A DNA stretch of 64,000 nucleotides from Pipra filicauda (lineage: Eukaryota; Chordata; Aves; Passeriformes; Pipridae). Below, piece by piece: positions 1-12,900 of the stretch. The position numbers and the translations under genes are program-made. The notes beneath the pieces were generated by a model. The model was not told the origin of the DNA. It searched no databases and saw only the letters and a list, made by a program, of their open reading frames with translations. Position 1 is the stretch's first letter. Each line of letters starts with the position of its first letter. The stretch spans positions 798,193 through 862,192 of the forward strand of contig NW_024104418.1 in the NCBI RefSeq assembly GCF_003945595.2, read 5' to 3'.

Positions 1-2426
1 GAGGCTCATAGAGAATTAGAATGTTTCAGAGAATTTTTCTCATGAGAAGCAAAACAGTAGCTTTCTTATATATAATTCATCATCCCACCTGGTTATTTAT
101 AGCTATCACAGATATCAGGTAAGCAAAACATTCTGGATTCATTGTTGATTATGAAGCATGATTGCCTAGTGTAGTGTCATATATTGCTTCATTGTTCCAC
201 TGATTAAGAGCAATTGTTTGTTGAATGTTTTTAAAGGATTGCCAAATCAGTGAAATTGGAAAAAAACAGTCAAAAATATTTTTAGAGTGTTTGTCTCCAA
301 CAAACTCAGATGACTCAGGAGCATGCATTTATTTACATCTCTAAATTTTTTTCAGTTTATTTTCAGGAATATAATTCAAGAAATTCTACATATTAAAAAC
401 ATGGAAAGGAAGAAAAATAAACAAAAGCCCTAAACAAACAAACAAAAAAACCAAAACTGCAGGGGAAAGGATGTAACGTGGAAGTGTAAGAGAATCTATT
501 TTTTTCCACTCTTGCTCTTATTTTCCAACTGGATTACCTCTCAAATCATTTGTAACAATTAAAGGTAGTATGGTGGTATGTCAGATTTGGCAGATATATG
601 AGTGAATACATGCATATACAAAATAGAATAACAATATGGTAATGGTGATGATACCTGGTACCATCATTATGGCATTTTAATGTGTCTTATCATTACTACT
701 CCTATTGACTTGAAAGTAAATGCTGTCTTCAAGAAATATAACCCAACCTAAGGTCTTGTTGGAGGCATGTATTTACTACTGTAAAGAAAAAGCTGTTGTC
801 AATATAGGTGTTTCCTTTCAGATTTGCCAATAAATTGACAGTAGTCAAATAGTGTTTGCATTTAGGGAGCAAAGTTTCTTGGCAACAGAGACAGAGGAGA
901 AACATCAGTTTTACTGTTACAAACAGGACTTAAATCCTAGCACCTGCTGTTGTCTAAGTTTTCTTCTGGGCTCCTTATAGATTGAGATCCATATCTATGT
1001 CTTCTTTAGACACCTCCTTAAATTTGCAGATGACAGAAGACAAATAAAAAAATGTTTAAGTATACTACACTTTTTGTTATTTACAGAACAATATGCCAAA
1101 CTTTGGTCATGATGGCTTAAACTTGTGCCTAAGCCACTGATGAAAAATTTGGTGAAGAGTTATAACCATGTGAAAAAAATATGTATTTGTTGATTGTGAA
1201 TTATGGAATGAAATAATAAGATTTTCTTTTTTTGGTTTGCCTGAGTTTAGTAATCAGCTTGCTACAGTTAGAGTTTATGCCAATCATATATTTAGCTAAA
1301 TTAGGAGAAAAAAAGGCAATTAGATAGTCAAAAGGAATCTCTATATGCATCCAACTATACAGTATGGGTTATTAGTAGAAAACCATATATGAAATGCTTC
1401 GATTAGCCTGAACTGCATGCAGTAAGGACTGTGAGAGAAAAGCATCCGACAATTCCTGCATTGCCAAAGAGAAAGAGGACATACACTGGAGGGAATTGAT
1501 GATTGACAGATTGATTTTTTGGGTAATTTTGGTATTTTTTCCCCTTGAGAAGAAATCTAATTCTTTTGTGAGCCATAGGTGAATACAGCAGAAGTCTCTT
1601 AAGGATTCGTGGTCACATCATATCAGCAGAGAGAAAATGTTCCCCTTTAGTCCTTCTTTTGATATCTGTTCAAAAAGAGTTCACTGATTGAGTCAGGACT
1701 GCTTTCCTCCGCTCCCTGTGACATGATAATTGCTTTAACACAGTTATATTTGAATTAAGCCACATTGCCCACAGCTTGTCTCTTTTCCTGTGACATTAGG
1801 CTAGACCTGATCTCAGCCTGAGGTGTTAGCAGTAGATAAAACCTTACTGAAGAACACAGTTTTCACACAAGTAAGGAGGTCAAGCTCAACACTGGAAGTG
1901 AGTTCTAGTGAGAAACTTGGCCCCTGACACTTCAGCACTGCAGTTAGCCACCCAATCCTGAAGGGACTTTACTATCATGTACGGAGAATACAATCAGTAC
2001 CCATACAGTAACCTATTAGTCAGGTGCCTCGATTTAGGTTTTGAGGTGACCAAACTACTGCATACTGGGAATGAGCAGTTCATCCCTAGGTTTCTCACTT
2101 TGTCTCAGTGTCACTATAGGAGTAAAAAGATTAGCTTAGATACCAAAATCATACTTTTCAGCACAGAGAGAAAAACTGACTTGCTTTTAAATCAATCCTA
2201 TGGCTAGGAAACCTCTTTTGTATATCAAACTTGTCATAATTCTATTTTATTAGCACAGTAGGTCATCATGGGACATGTTTTTACAGCTTTCCTGGAATGA
2301 AAGAAAGATTGCATCCACTGCTAAGATTTACAAAAATCCCTAAACTTTATTGCCATCATATCAAATTGCTGAAGTTATTTTATTATTTTATTTATTTGGA
2401 AATTCTCTGGCCAAATTTGCACAGTC

Positions 2427-2445
2427 TTTTTTTTTTTTTTTTTTT
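2427..2445. repeat. T19 homopolymer tract
   Basis: An uninterrupted run of 19 T. It would read as a poly(A) tail on the minus strand, but the flanking sequence shows no recognisable retroposed body. It most likely grew by replication slippage. Confidence 0.9.
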
Positions 2446-3153
2446 GACTCTCAGCTTTCTATTTGTTTGTTACAAATCAAATTAAAAACACTTTAGGGTG
2501 GAGCTGAGGTAGATTTACTATTTCTCTGCCTCTAGGACAATGCAAGATTTAAAATCTACAAAGCTTTTCAATACCACCTCATAAAAAGAAACTTGATGAA
2601 ATATATAATATTTCTAGGCTCTAAAGCAAATTCTGGCTTTTTGATCTTCATGTAGTTTCTACAGTATTTTCATGAAATCTAAATAAAAAGAGACACTAGG
2701 AAACTTTACTGTCTCCTCTAAAACTTAGTTGATATATTTCTTCTGGAGATACTAGAAAATCTCACTAAAAGTAACAAAGAATGAGCATAAACTCTCCAAG
2801 CTTCCAAGTAGTGAGAACCATAAAAAGCAATCTACTGTTTCAGCTGTTGGTAGCTTATACTAAAGAAAGCTATTCCACACCTAAGTGTAATTTCTATTCA
2901 AACATATCATGTTCAAAAGCGATCCTATTTGTCTCTGTACACGACACTAATGAGCTAATCCTGCCATGGGCAGGAACTGCTGTGTCTCCATGGTATCTTG
3001 CAAAAAGGCTTGGTGTCCTAAGAACATAAGAGGGTGGCCAGGAGCTAGACCAAAAACTCTGAGGCCGCATACAGCACAGAAACCTACAGTAGGGGCAGCA
3101 TCTGCTCCCCTAGCAGGTCTGAGGCAAAATGTAGCATTTTAACTCTGTTATTT

Positions 3154-3184
3154 TATATACACACACATACACATACGCATACAT
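3154..3184. repeat. Imperfect AC/AT microsatellite
   Basis: A short, interrupted dinucleotide tract that mixes TA, AC and CATA units. It looks like a decayed microsatellite, too impure to be highly variable. Confidence 0.7.
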
Positions 3185-4665
3185 TTATTATAAATATGCA
3201 CCATGCTCATTTCCATCTCATTGAATTTTTTTCTTTTAATAATGTCCAGCAAATGTCAGTAATTCTTGTAAAATACTGAAACATTTTGAAGGCATGGATC
3301 TATATAGAACAAATACCTACAAATGTAATACTATTCAGTGTAAAGAGCTCTGTATTCACTTGTCACAATGATTGGGCTGCCCAATAGTCCCATTCCAGTT
3401 AGGAACAGTAACAACCCTCATTTCTCTTCTTTCTTTTTCCAAAAGTTCTTTGGCTCTGTTTTGTCTCTGTAACTTTGAGAACTTAACAGAAAAATAACTT
3501 TACTATAGCTGTGACTGAGCACATAGTATGGTACCTTTGATTTTCCTTCATTTGAGATTTAGGGCTGATCCTGGTAGGCAATGGGAATTAATTTCATGAA
3601 AGTTGCTTCAAAAGCCTTTCAAAAAAGCTTTAACTTTCAAAAGATCACACTGTCAACACCCAAACTGCAAAGAAATGCATACTTCCTAAGGGTTTTCTAC
3701 AGACTTTTTTTTTCTCCGTTAGCATTGAGCTCATTTCCTGTCTAGTGAAAGCTCTGAATCTTTCTTAACATGCTTATTACAGGATAAGGTGTGGTTTTCC
3801 CATCAGCTCAGCAAAGAGATGATGTGCTGTTCAGAGCCACAGCTACAGCCTGCAAGACACACTGTGAATTAGAGTTCTGCTCCCTGTCATATCTCTAACC
3901 AGTCTAAAAGCTAGGGAGGGGGAGATTAAGTCAGGCTACTCAGGCACTGAATTATTTCTATATTTATACAGGTTTCATACTAGTAATTTATATGATATAA
4001 TGTTTATGCTTCATATTTCTGTCCGTTGTGCCAGCTAAATTAAGGGGTCCAGTAGTTCTAGGATAAAATAAGTATGATGAAATAAGGTCCTGTTCTAAAG
4101 TGTCTGATGTCGCTTGTTGTGATAGACTTCATAAATAAAGTAATTACTTAGTCCTTCAGTATGTGAAATTTCTAATCTGTTAGTTGAGTGTATATACCTT
4201 ACTTCTATATATTATGAAACCTATTATACTCTTATAGTACATAAAACAGACATTCAAAATGACACAGAAGAGCTTAAAGAAAAATGTTTTAACAACCTGA
4301 GGTCAAAAGATTAATATGATTGTAGTTCTACATGCTAAAAAAATATAATGGGTATTTGCATTCTACTTTATTCTAGTGAAATATTTGTATCTAGGTCATC
4401 TGCCCAGGGCTGACAGAGCCAACACAGAACTCAGTATATATCTGCTCCTTGCTAGATAAAGAACTCGATGCCAGACCATTCCTAAAAGGACAGCAGAAAT
4501 CTACATCTAAATAACTTTGCTACACTTAAGTGAAACTTATTTCTCTTGTCTGCTCCAAATTTGTATTCTGGAGGCAACAGCTAGCAAGAATAGAGTAAAA
4601 AAACAATAGCTAAAGAAACAAATAAACAAATAACCCTTCTCCCAGTGAGATGAAAAATATTATTT

Positions 4666-4681
4666 AAAAAAAAAAAAAAAA
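4666..4681. repeat. A16 homopolymer tract
   Basis: A run of 16 A inside a wider A-rich block at about 4610-4730 that also has AAAC/AAAT-like units. It could be the degenerated tail of an old retroposon, but no body is recognisable upstream. Confidence 0.85.
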
Positions 4682-5170
4682 GGCAAAACCAAAAAAGAAA
4701 TAAACAAACAAAAATAAAATCCAAAAACAGAAACAAGTTCCTACATATCTTAGTTTTAAGACAGGAATAACAACCAGCTCATCCCACTGCTGCCAGGACA
4801 GTACATAAAACATAGAAGAACTAGCCCTGCATTTCTTGAATTTCCAAAGAGGACTGTTGTGACTGTTAAGCAAAGCACATACACTTTAGACCAAACTCAT
4901 TTAGGTCCAATTTTTAAAATAAAAGACAATGAAGTAGAACATATGAATACTAAGATACGGTATGGAACATCTGTAAGAACATTATTGCGAGCTAGAATAT
5001 AACAGTATTAGCTGGAAATTCCTAGGTAAGTTTATGCAAAAAATTTTAATTCTATTTCTTTTATGAATTAAGGATTCATTTCAATAAATTTCTTCTCTGT
5101 AAAGTAACACTAATTTATGAAATAGAAATAGAGGGAAAGGTTTTTCTTATGAAAAAATCGTTTTCCTATG

Positions 5171-5800
5171 AAATCACAGAACCAATCACAGAATTGTTGA
5201 GGCTGGAAAGTTGACAAGTCCAACGTACTCCCCAAAGCCAAGTCAGCTGGCACAAGTTGCTAAGGATCATGTACAGCTGGGATTTGTATATCTCCATGGA
5301 TGGAGACTACACAGCCTGTGTAGTAAATGTCTTCTGGTATTGGTTCACACTCATGTCTCACTGAGATTATGAACGTTCATTATGATCACTCTTATTACTT
5401 TTAAGCAGAATTTGCTATGTTTAAATTAGTGCCCTCTGCCTCTTGTCCTCTCACTAGGCACCATCAAGAAGAATCTCTTTTTCATCCCCACTCATGAGGT
5501 ATTTCTAATGTATATATATATAAAATATAAATATGTGTAATCAGATTCCCCCAGGCCTTCTCTAGGCTGAGGAACCCTAGCTCTCTCAGCCTCTCTTTAT
5601 AATAAGAGATCCTCCAATCCCTTAATTATCTTAATGGTCCATCACTGAACTTGGTCCAATACAATTTTATTTGTATTGAGGAGTCTAGAACTGGACCCAG
5701 CACACCAGATGTGTCTCACCAGAGCTGAGTAGACTAGATGGATCACCAGCTCCAACCTGCTAAAAACATTTATCCTAAAGCACCCCAGGATGGTGTTGAC
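5171..5800 (-). mobile_element. CR1 LINE fragment, 5'-truncated
   Basis: A chicken-repeat-1 non-LTR retrotransposon relic in reverse orientation. The left end carries the AATCACAGAA repeat typical of the CR1 3' terminus in birds. The body then follows the CR1 3' region: a degenerate TCCAAC segment, the 'gccctctgcctcttgtcctctcac' block near 5431-5456, the 'aggctgaggaaccctagctctctcagcctctctttat' block near 5565-5600, and the 'ctggacccagcacaccagatgtgtctcaccagagctgagtag' block near 5692-5732. Many substitutions and a TA dinucleotide insertion at 5511-5522 suggest an old copy. No ORF survives. The right border is approximate. Confidence 0.88.
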
Positions 5801-8800
5801 AGTTAGAATTTAAATACTATTTTTATTTTCCAAGTACGTATTGTAATTTTTGGCATATTGCCATCTTTTACTTTTATGTTATATTAATAACTTAATGCTC
5901 ATAAAAAGGAAAAAAAATGCCATAGTGAAAATGGTTTCAATCCACAGGAGATGACCACAGACAGTGGACTACATACATTTGTGAATTAAGTTGTAGCAGA
6001 AATAGGCAGGATTTATATGGTCAGATTTAATTGTTGACAGGTATTGTGAGTTAATATTATGGACAAAGAGCATTACTAGTAAAGAGTAAGTGGAATGAAA
6101 AAAATTCTAAGTATATCTGATCTTGACTGTATAGGTTGTAGCTTGACATCGCCATCCTCTCCGTCTTTTATCTGCATAGTATGAATTCATATTCCAGTTA
6201 TACAGTTGTGACTATTTCTGAAGAAAGAGAGACTTCTTTTATTTTTGAGTTGTATTTTTGTTTTAAGGAAACATGAAACAACGTAAGCAAAATGTCTCTC
6301 TTCCCGATGGTTTGAAAAATATTAAATATTGCATAATTCATTGCAGCAATGTACTCCTATATTTACAATTCTTTTTGGTTTATTACAAACTTTTTCTTAA
6401 GACATAGAACATATTTCTTCTTAATCCTTAGAGGTAAACAAACTGTAGTTATTACATTAAAGAATTAAGAAATTTTATTTTAGTATAGGATTTGAAGCTT
6501 GGGGAGTTTTGCCTCTTATTTTGCTGTTTGTTTCGCTTTTTTTCATTAGCTTTTCATCATAAATTTTGTTTTGCTTGAGGTAATTTTACCCATCTGTCTC
6601 ATCAGATAAGAGAAAAAAATGAAGAGCAGGTCCTGAAAAGAAAGGAGGATACACAAGGTGACATAGAAGAAGCTTCCACATATTAACCCTTTCTGACTTG
6701 TCAGCAACAGGGAAATAGAAGCTGGATGTACTGTAAGAAATCATGGTAACTGAATTTGTAATGACCTCTTCCATTGGTTAGACTGCTCTCCTTCTTGATA
6801 GTTCCAAAGGAACTGCTAGTCTCCCTGGAAGATGTTGAGAATCACCCAGGTCACTTGTTTTGTGCATCTTTTTTTTTTTCTTTTTTGTTTTTTCTTCTAT
6901 TGAGTCTGACCTGGTTAAGAAAGAGTACTGTGTTTTGCCACTTCCACAACCTCACAAGAGGTTCAAACTATGCACTTATAGAAATGTTGCACTGCCACAA
7001 AACCAAAACCAAAGCAAACAAACAAAAAACCCCCTACTATTGGTATTGAGAGATTTGATATTTCCCTAGTGGATATGTCTAAAAACAAAAAGGGGACAAT
7101 ATCTTTACAGATCAATTTCCTCCCATTGTATGTCTCCTCTCCTCACCTGTCCATGATGATCAAAACTGAAGAGATGAATTAGAAAAACTTACCAAGAGGC
7201 AGAATAAAATTAACTAAATTATATACAATAGAACAAACAGCCTACAAGCTCTGCCTTTTTGTTTTACTATAACTGTGGATAAACCATGTATCTTACCTCC
7301 ACCAAAAATAAGTCACACTAATTTCTGCCTTACAACATAAGAGTTTGCAGTATAATGTCTTCTCTTTGGTTCTCTCCCCTTACTTTTTTTGACAGAAAGT
7401 TCTGATTCCCAGTCAATTAATACTGAATATAAGAATTAACCTAATAGCATGATTTTTAAATAATTTTTATAGTGCTTTGAAACTCAGTGTAAAGCATTTA
7501 ATAAGTCTAACGTGCTTCTCTCATTTACCAAAAAAAAAACAATTAAAACAAAAAACCATAAGGTTCCCTTCAACTACTTTGCCTATGAGCAGTGCACTTT
7601 TTTTTCTTTTTATTTATAGGTGTATCAAAAAAATAGAACTAGCTGGTATTTTTAGGGAAAAGTAGTTGTAATGCATACCTTATTAGTTCAAATGACATTA
7701 GAGTTACCCAGTGTTTGAAAACCTCTCATAGAAGATTTCTGAAATGAGCTTTATATTATTACTCTTTGTCATGGTTATACCACAACATTGCTTTTACTGT
7801 TGCAAAAAGAAAAAATCTTTCTCTTTTCTTCCCTTGTTTCCTTTCAATTATTTTTCTGGAATTTATCCTTCATGAGTATGATTACTAACTATTGGAGAAG
7901 AGCAAACCAAAACAAAATAAACCCTTTTCCAAGACTGTATTAATGTTTTCATAATCATTCTGTTTCTACCTCAGAAGAAACAAATAATTCCCTTAACTGT
8001 GCACAAGTAACTTTACTTATGAAACCCACATTATGGCTTCAGCCTCTTGGCATACACTCAGATTGCAGCTGCATGTGCACATTTTTCCTGAAAAGACTGC
8101 TCTGGATTTCCCTCTGCAAACTAAAGATCTCTATAAAACACTCTTTAGAGTGTTCTGTGTGCTGGGCGGCAGTACTAAGTTTCCACACCAGCTCTAGACC
8201 CCTTAGATATATTTTTAACTTGGCAATCTCCCTGGGATTCCCAACTAAAACACAGTCCAGATTCAGCAAACTATCAAAATATGAATTTAATTATGTATTT
8301 AAAAGCCGATTAGGCTTGGCTTTTGTGATAATAAACATTAGTGCTAATAACATTTCCCGATTATCATTTCAACAAGTGATCATGCATTTATCTTTTTTAT
8401 TATCAATTTAAAATAGCTTTCCAGTTCCTGCTTAAGCTGCATTCTCTACAAGAGGTTTATGCCCTCTCTCTCAGAAGGTGGAGACGCACACAGTGTGTCA
8501 TCAGTTTGCAAAACTGGAGCAACAGGCAAATTCAGCAGAGGAAAAAGGAGTGAATAGCTGAGAAGAAGACAGGAAAACTTGTTTCTCTTTTGCCTTCTGA
8601 GTGCATGCAAGCAAGGTTCATTTGCCTGATTAGAAGTGGTCCACTTCCACAGTCATATGGCTCCCAGTACTCAGTTCTGCCTTGGCTTTGTCTACCATCA
8701 CCTTTTCAGCCAGTGAATATTAAAGCTGCCCAGTGAACCTTAAAGTTAATCCTCTTGCAACATGAGGAGGGAGATGATACTATGATGTATTTTAGCTAAT

Positions 8801-9599
8801 TAACAATATCAATGGGAAGATTTGGTGAACAGATTGAAATTCTGCCCGGAGCATCCATGAATAATGATCACTATTTAACAATGAATTTTGTGGGTGACAG
8901 TGCAGAACACACCTGATGGAAACTGAAAAACATAGAACTGGGAAATCTGTTTTATTCTATAGTATCTTCTTTTTCTCAGTGTTTCCATTGCAGTGGAACT
9001 TGCAATGAGTAGAGTCCTTATACTGAGTTCTGATCTGCCAGACTAGGGAAACAAGTAAAAGAGTGACAGGTGTAGGTGGAACTGGGGCATGAACACAGGA
9101 TGGACTTCCAAACAGTTTTTTCAGGTTGTCATATGAAAAGATTTATTGAAATCCCCAAATGATTAGTGAAGTATAGCTCCTGCTTTTTCAAAGCACAGCG
9201 TACTGAGCAATTTTAGCTGGACAATCTTAACAGGATTGTTCAACAAGACAAATTCAAAAAAACTAGCAAAAAGTACTCAAAGAGGATAAGAGCCATGACA
9301 ACTGAATGCATCATTCTCAGTGGTGAAAAATCAGCTAGACAGAAAATATATTAAGGGCATAAAAAGATCAGTGGTATACTATAAATTCATAATGCCATGC
9401 TGTCTTAAATACCAGTCTCACTTCAGGATGTGTACTAGGAGGTACTACAGAGAAGAAGAGAGGTAGCTATCTTTGCCCTCTTTACTGGTAGTATGGAGTC
9501 TCTAGCTAGAGGATTCAGGCTCATTGTGGATATCTTTCTCTTCAGAATGATGCTGACAAACTGCAAGTTCCAGAGGGGAAAACTGGAGTAAATGTGGAA
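5801..9599. other. Intergenic DNA, no gene recognised
   Basis: No exon, RNA gene or clear transposon is visible. There are A-rich patches with AAAC-type units at about 6998-7034 and 7528-7557. The segment 8019-8411 is unusual because it stays open for 130 codons on the plus strand and 76 codons on the minus strand. Its right half is AT-rich with several TAAT cores. It is described separately as a finding and not called a gene. Confidence 0.55.
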
Positions 9600-9990
9600 A
9601 TGCAAAGGGTTTTAGAAGGCATGACTTAGGAGAAAAATTTAGTCCAAAAAAAGAATGGTCTGACTAATAGAAAACATAACTGCTTTCATTACTTAAAAAG
9701 CAGTTATAAAGAAGGAAGATGAACATTTGTTCTTTACACACATAGGAGGAAGGACAAGTAGAAATCAGCAAAGACTTTAGGTTCAGAGCAGCAAAAATGT
9801 TCTAATGAAGAGTAATGAGGCACTTCAGCAGGCTACTCAAAGATGTGATGCACCATTCTTCACTATTTTTAAGAACAGATTAGACAAGCATATGGTAGTT
9901 TTAAAAGATACATCTTCAGTGCAATAGATGGAAAGAAATATCTTGAACTTTGGAGTTCTTGAACTTTCTGACAACATATGTCTATGATCC
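9600..9990 (+). mobile_element. Ancient CR1 LINE relic
   Basis: A degenerate CR1 3' region in forward orientation. Recognisable blocks are 'aacataactgctttca..acttaaaaagcagttataaagaaggaagatgaacatttgttct' at about 9674-9733, a relic of the 'aagaacagattagacaagcat' block at 9871-9891, and the terminal 'tctatgatcc' at 9981-9990. These follow the order known for older CR1 subfamilies shared by birds and other reptiles. Heavy divergence and indels make it far older than the copies near 17, 44 and 56 kb. The left border is uncertain and could lie several hundred bases upstream. Confidence 0.68.
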
Positions 9991-12900
9991 TTTCCTCTTT
10001 TCCTGTTACCCCAAAATGAACTTTCAAAACATCACAGTGATTACACTTCTTTGAAAAAGAATTATTATCAGTAATAGCATATAATGACAGCTTAATTTTT
10101 AAAATAACAGGAGCTAAAGTATTGTCTTATGCTTCTTCTGCAATATGATAAATGATTCCTTCATTTGCAGTATATAGGGAAAGCTTCCAATACCATACAT
10201 TCACCTACAGCATATCTCCACTACAATGCCCTTTTTCTCCTCTTAACTGCAACAAAGAGGATTTCAATCAAATATCCATAAAAGGACATCTGATGAGTAA
10301 ACTGAATATATTTAAGTATAGCAGAAGCAGGCATGATCAAGTGCATAAAGAATTGAGGTTGAAAGAGGCTACAATAAAAGGTTGAGTAAAAATTAATTTT
10401 AGCATGCACTTTGTATAATACTGCATAAGGTATTCTTTTCTTTCGTTGCCTCTTTTTTAGGACCTTAATTTTCAGTCAGTCACTGGCTTACATCTTATCT
10501 CACACCATAATGGCAGAAATTAATGGGATAAAAGTACTCAATTCAAAGACAAATTATCATTTCACTGATCTACTTCACTGACTACAAATTCCCTCTGCTC
10601 CCAATAAAAGCTTTAGAGCAGTAGAAAAATGCTAGTTAACTAAAATTGTGTTTCTTTTCTTAGACCATAAAATTTTCATTTATTCTGTCAGTAATACCCT
10701 TGTGTAAATACAGTAATTTTGAAGCCTTTCAGTATAGTGTGATACATATTTTGGCATTGCTGTATGTCTGGATTTCTTCCATGGTACTTCAATTTTGTGG
10801 TTCAGTGAACAAAACTAAGAGTTCTTCTGAAGGGCTTGTGCTTAAAACAATCAGGGGCGTGTTGACTGCTGAAGCAGTCAGTCTTTCCCCTTGATGAGAG
10901 TGTCCATCCACTGTTTTTATGAACTGCATCTTTGTTTAAATTTGCATTGGTTCCTAGCAGCAACTACTTTCAGGAAAATAACAACCTCAAATAGGCAGCT
11001 AGATGAGGAAAAGCACTTTCAGGATATGATAAAAAAATGTAATATTTGTTGGAATGTAAGGGGTTTCAACACTTGGAGAGGAAGTTTGAATTCAAAATAC
11101 ACTGAGAAATGTCTTCAGCTGTCTGAGGTTGCAGCTCCTCTAAAAAATATGGAAATAATCTTTGTATGTGGTTTAAGCTTGAAGATAAAGATTTCCTTCG
11201 AAGGAACAGAGTATAGATTAACTATATTTTCTGAAATACGGGAATTTCCTTCTACTGTTAGGGGAAAAATAATTGTCCCCAATTGTGATTAGAAGAGATG
11301 AGATTTTTGATAATCTTAATCCTTCAGATCAATCCATAAAATTAAGTGTTACTTGGTAAAGGTTTTATCAGTCTACTATATTATCCTTACTTTAGAGAGA
11401 GCTTAAAGCTATTCACACTCCTCTATAACACAGAACTTCAAACCACAGAACAGAATTTTACTGCCTCTCATTAAGTGTCCCAGATTATTCATCATCAAGG
11501 CTTACTGTATGCAACTGCCTTGTGCAAGTATAATAATGTATATCAGTGATCACAGCCTTCAGGGCAAAGTAAATAAATCAATCAAAACACCAAAACAAGT
11601 AAAAACACCAACACTTCTTCCTCAAAAACCCAAAGCAATATATTTGCTAGGAGCATCATGAAATAAATAATTTTAAGTATTAAGAAAAACATATGTATAT
11701 TCTTTCTTATAATTTTTACAAACAACAGAAAAACAACTTGTTTTCACCTGCTCATAAGCTTTCTGCTAATTTTAAAAATATTTATTTTTCTTCACACCAT
11801 TCACCAAAATAATTGTAATTGAAGTCCTGGAGTTTCAGCCCTAACTGGAAGAAAAATTTAATGTAAATCTTACAAATGTGGCCCCAAATTGCTCTTACTT
11901 AAAATTTTCTCTCCTCTGTAGCTAGAGCAAAGGAGAACGTAGAAATGGACAAGGCTGACAAAGCAAGAGCAGGCACCAAGCCTTTACCTTTTCTATGCAA
12001 CTCATCTCAACCAAGGTGCATTGGAAAGTCACCAAGTGAATTGCCAGGTTGGTAAAGACAAAGAAAGTTTTAGCCCAGAAAAAAAAATCAGGACATTATC
12101 AATCATTCTTGGTGGTCCTGGAAATGTAACCACTTACCATAAACAAGAGCTGCAGGTTTGGGAGTTCTGTGGGAACAAAGAAAAAGTAAAGACCCAGACG
12201 GTGTCTCAGTTTTGTAGGCCAAGCAGCAAAAGAAAATACCCACTGGACTAAGTTGATTTGAAATGAAGTTATTGCATTTCAGCTATACAAGCTCATGGAA
12301 CAAGTCTACAATTACCTTGATTTAATTAATACAGCACCCCTAAAACTATAAACATAGTAACATTATTTTTCAACAGTCAGACAGAGAAAGTATAAACTTT
12401 TGGTGAATCCCAGAGGAAGTTTTGAATACAAAGACCAGTTAATGTGGGGACAGGTAATAAAAGCATATTTCAGTACATGCAAACTGGGAGGAATCCAATT
12501 TTCTCTGTATAATGACCTCCTACCTTCTGGTCTAGGTGAAAGTGGATCCATATAGACAGAACACTATACACTTGCCAAGGAAAGGCCTTCAGGCTGTTCT
12601 TCTTGAAGCAGCATTTCCAAAAAATAATGCAAATGGATAATATACACTGCATTTCCAAAAAAAACCCACATAAATTCAGTCTTTATAAACTATTAATCAA
12701 GTCTGATTTAATGGGATCATTATATCTGGCATTCTGCATGTGCTAATAGCATCTAATGCACAGATGCTTTTTTTGACTGTTGAATGAATAATGATCTGGG
12801 ATTCAGGTTTCCTTAATGGTTCCTTAATATCAACCACTTTGGCTAGAGCTGCAAATAAACATACATGACATTTATTTTATATTAGCAGCATGGAAAATGT

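Larger units (their letters stand above)
1..5171. other. AT-rich intergenic DNA, no gene recognised
   Basis: I see no coding exon, RNA gene or recognisable transposon here. The open frames are short (at most 82 codons), AT-driven and unlike any protein I know. The stretch holds homopolymer tracts, a T19 run at 2427-2445 and an A16 run at 4666-4681, plus an impure AC/AT microsatellite near 3154-3184. The A and T runs could be tails of very old retroposed sequences, but no body is recognisable beside them. Confidence 0.6.

Noticed and set aside
10891..11292. 133-codon plus-strand open frame
   Set aside because: No domain, repeat or localisation signal is recognised, no splice or promoter context is seen, and the composition looks like chance translation of AT-rich DNA.
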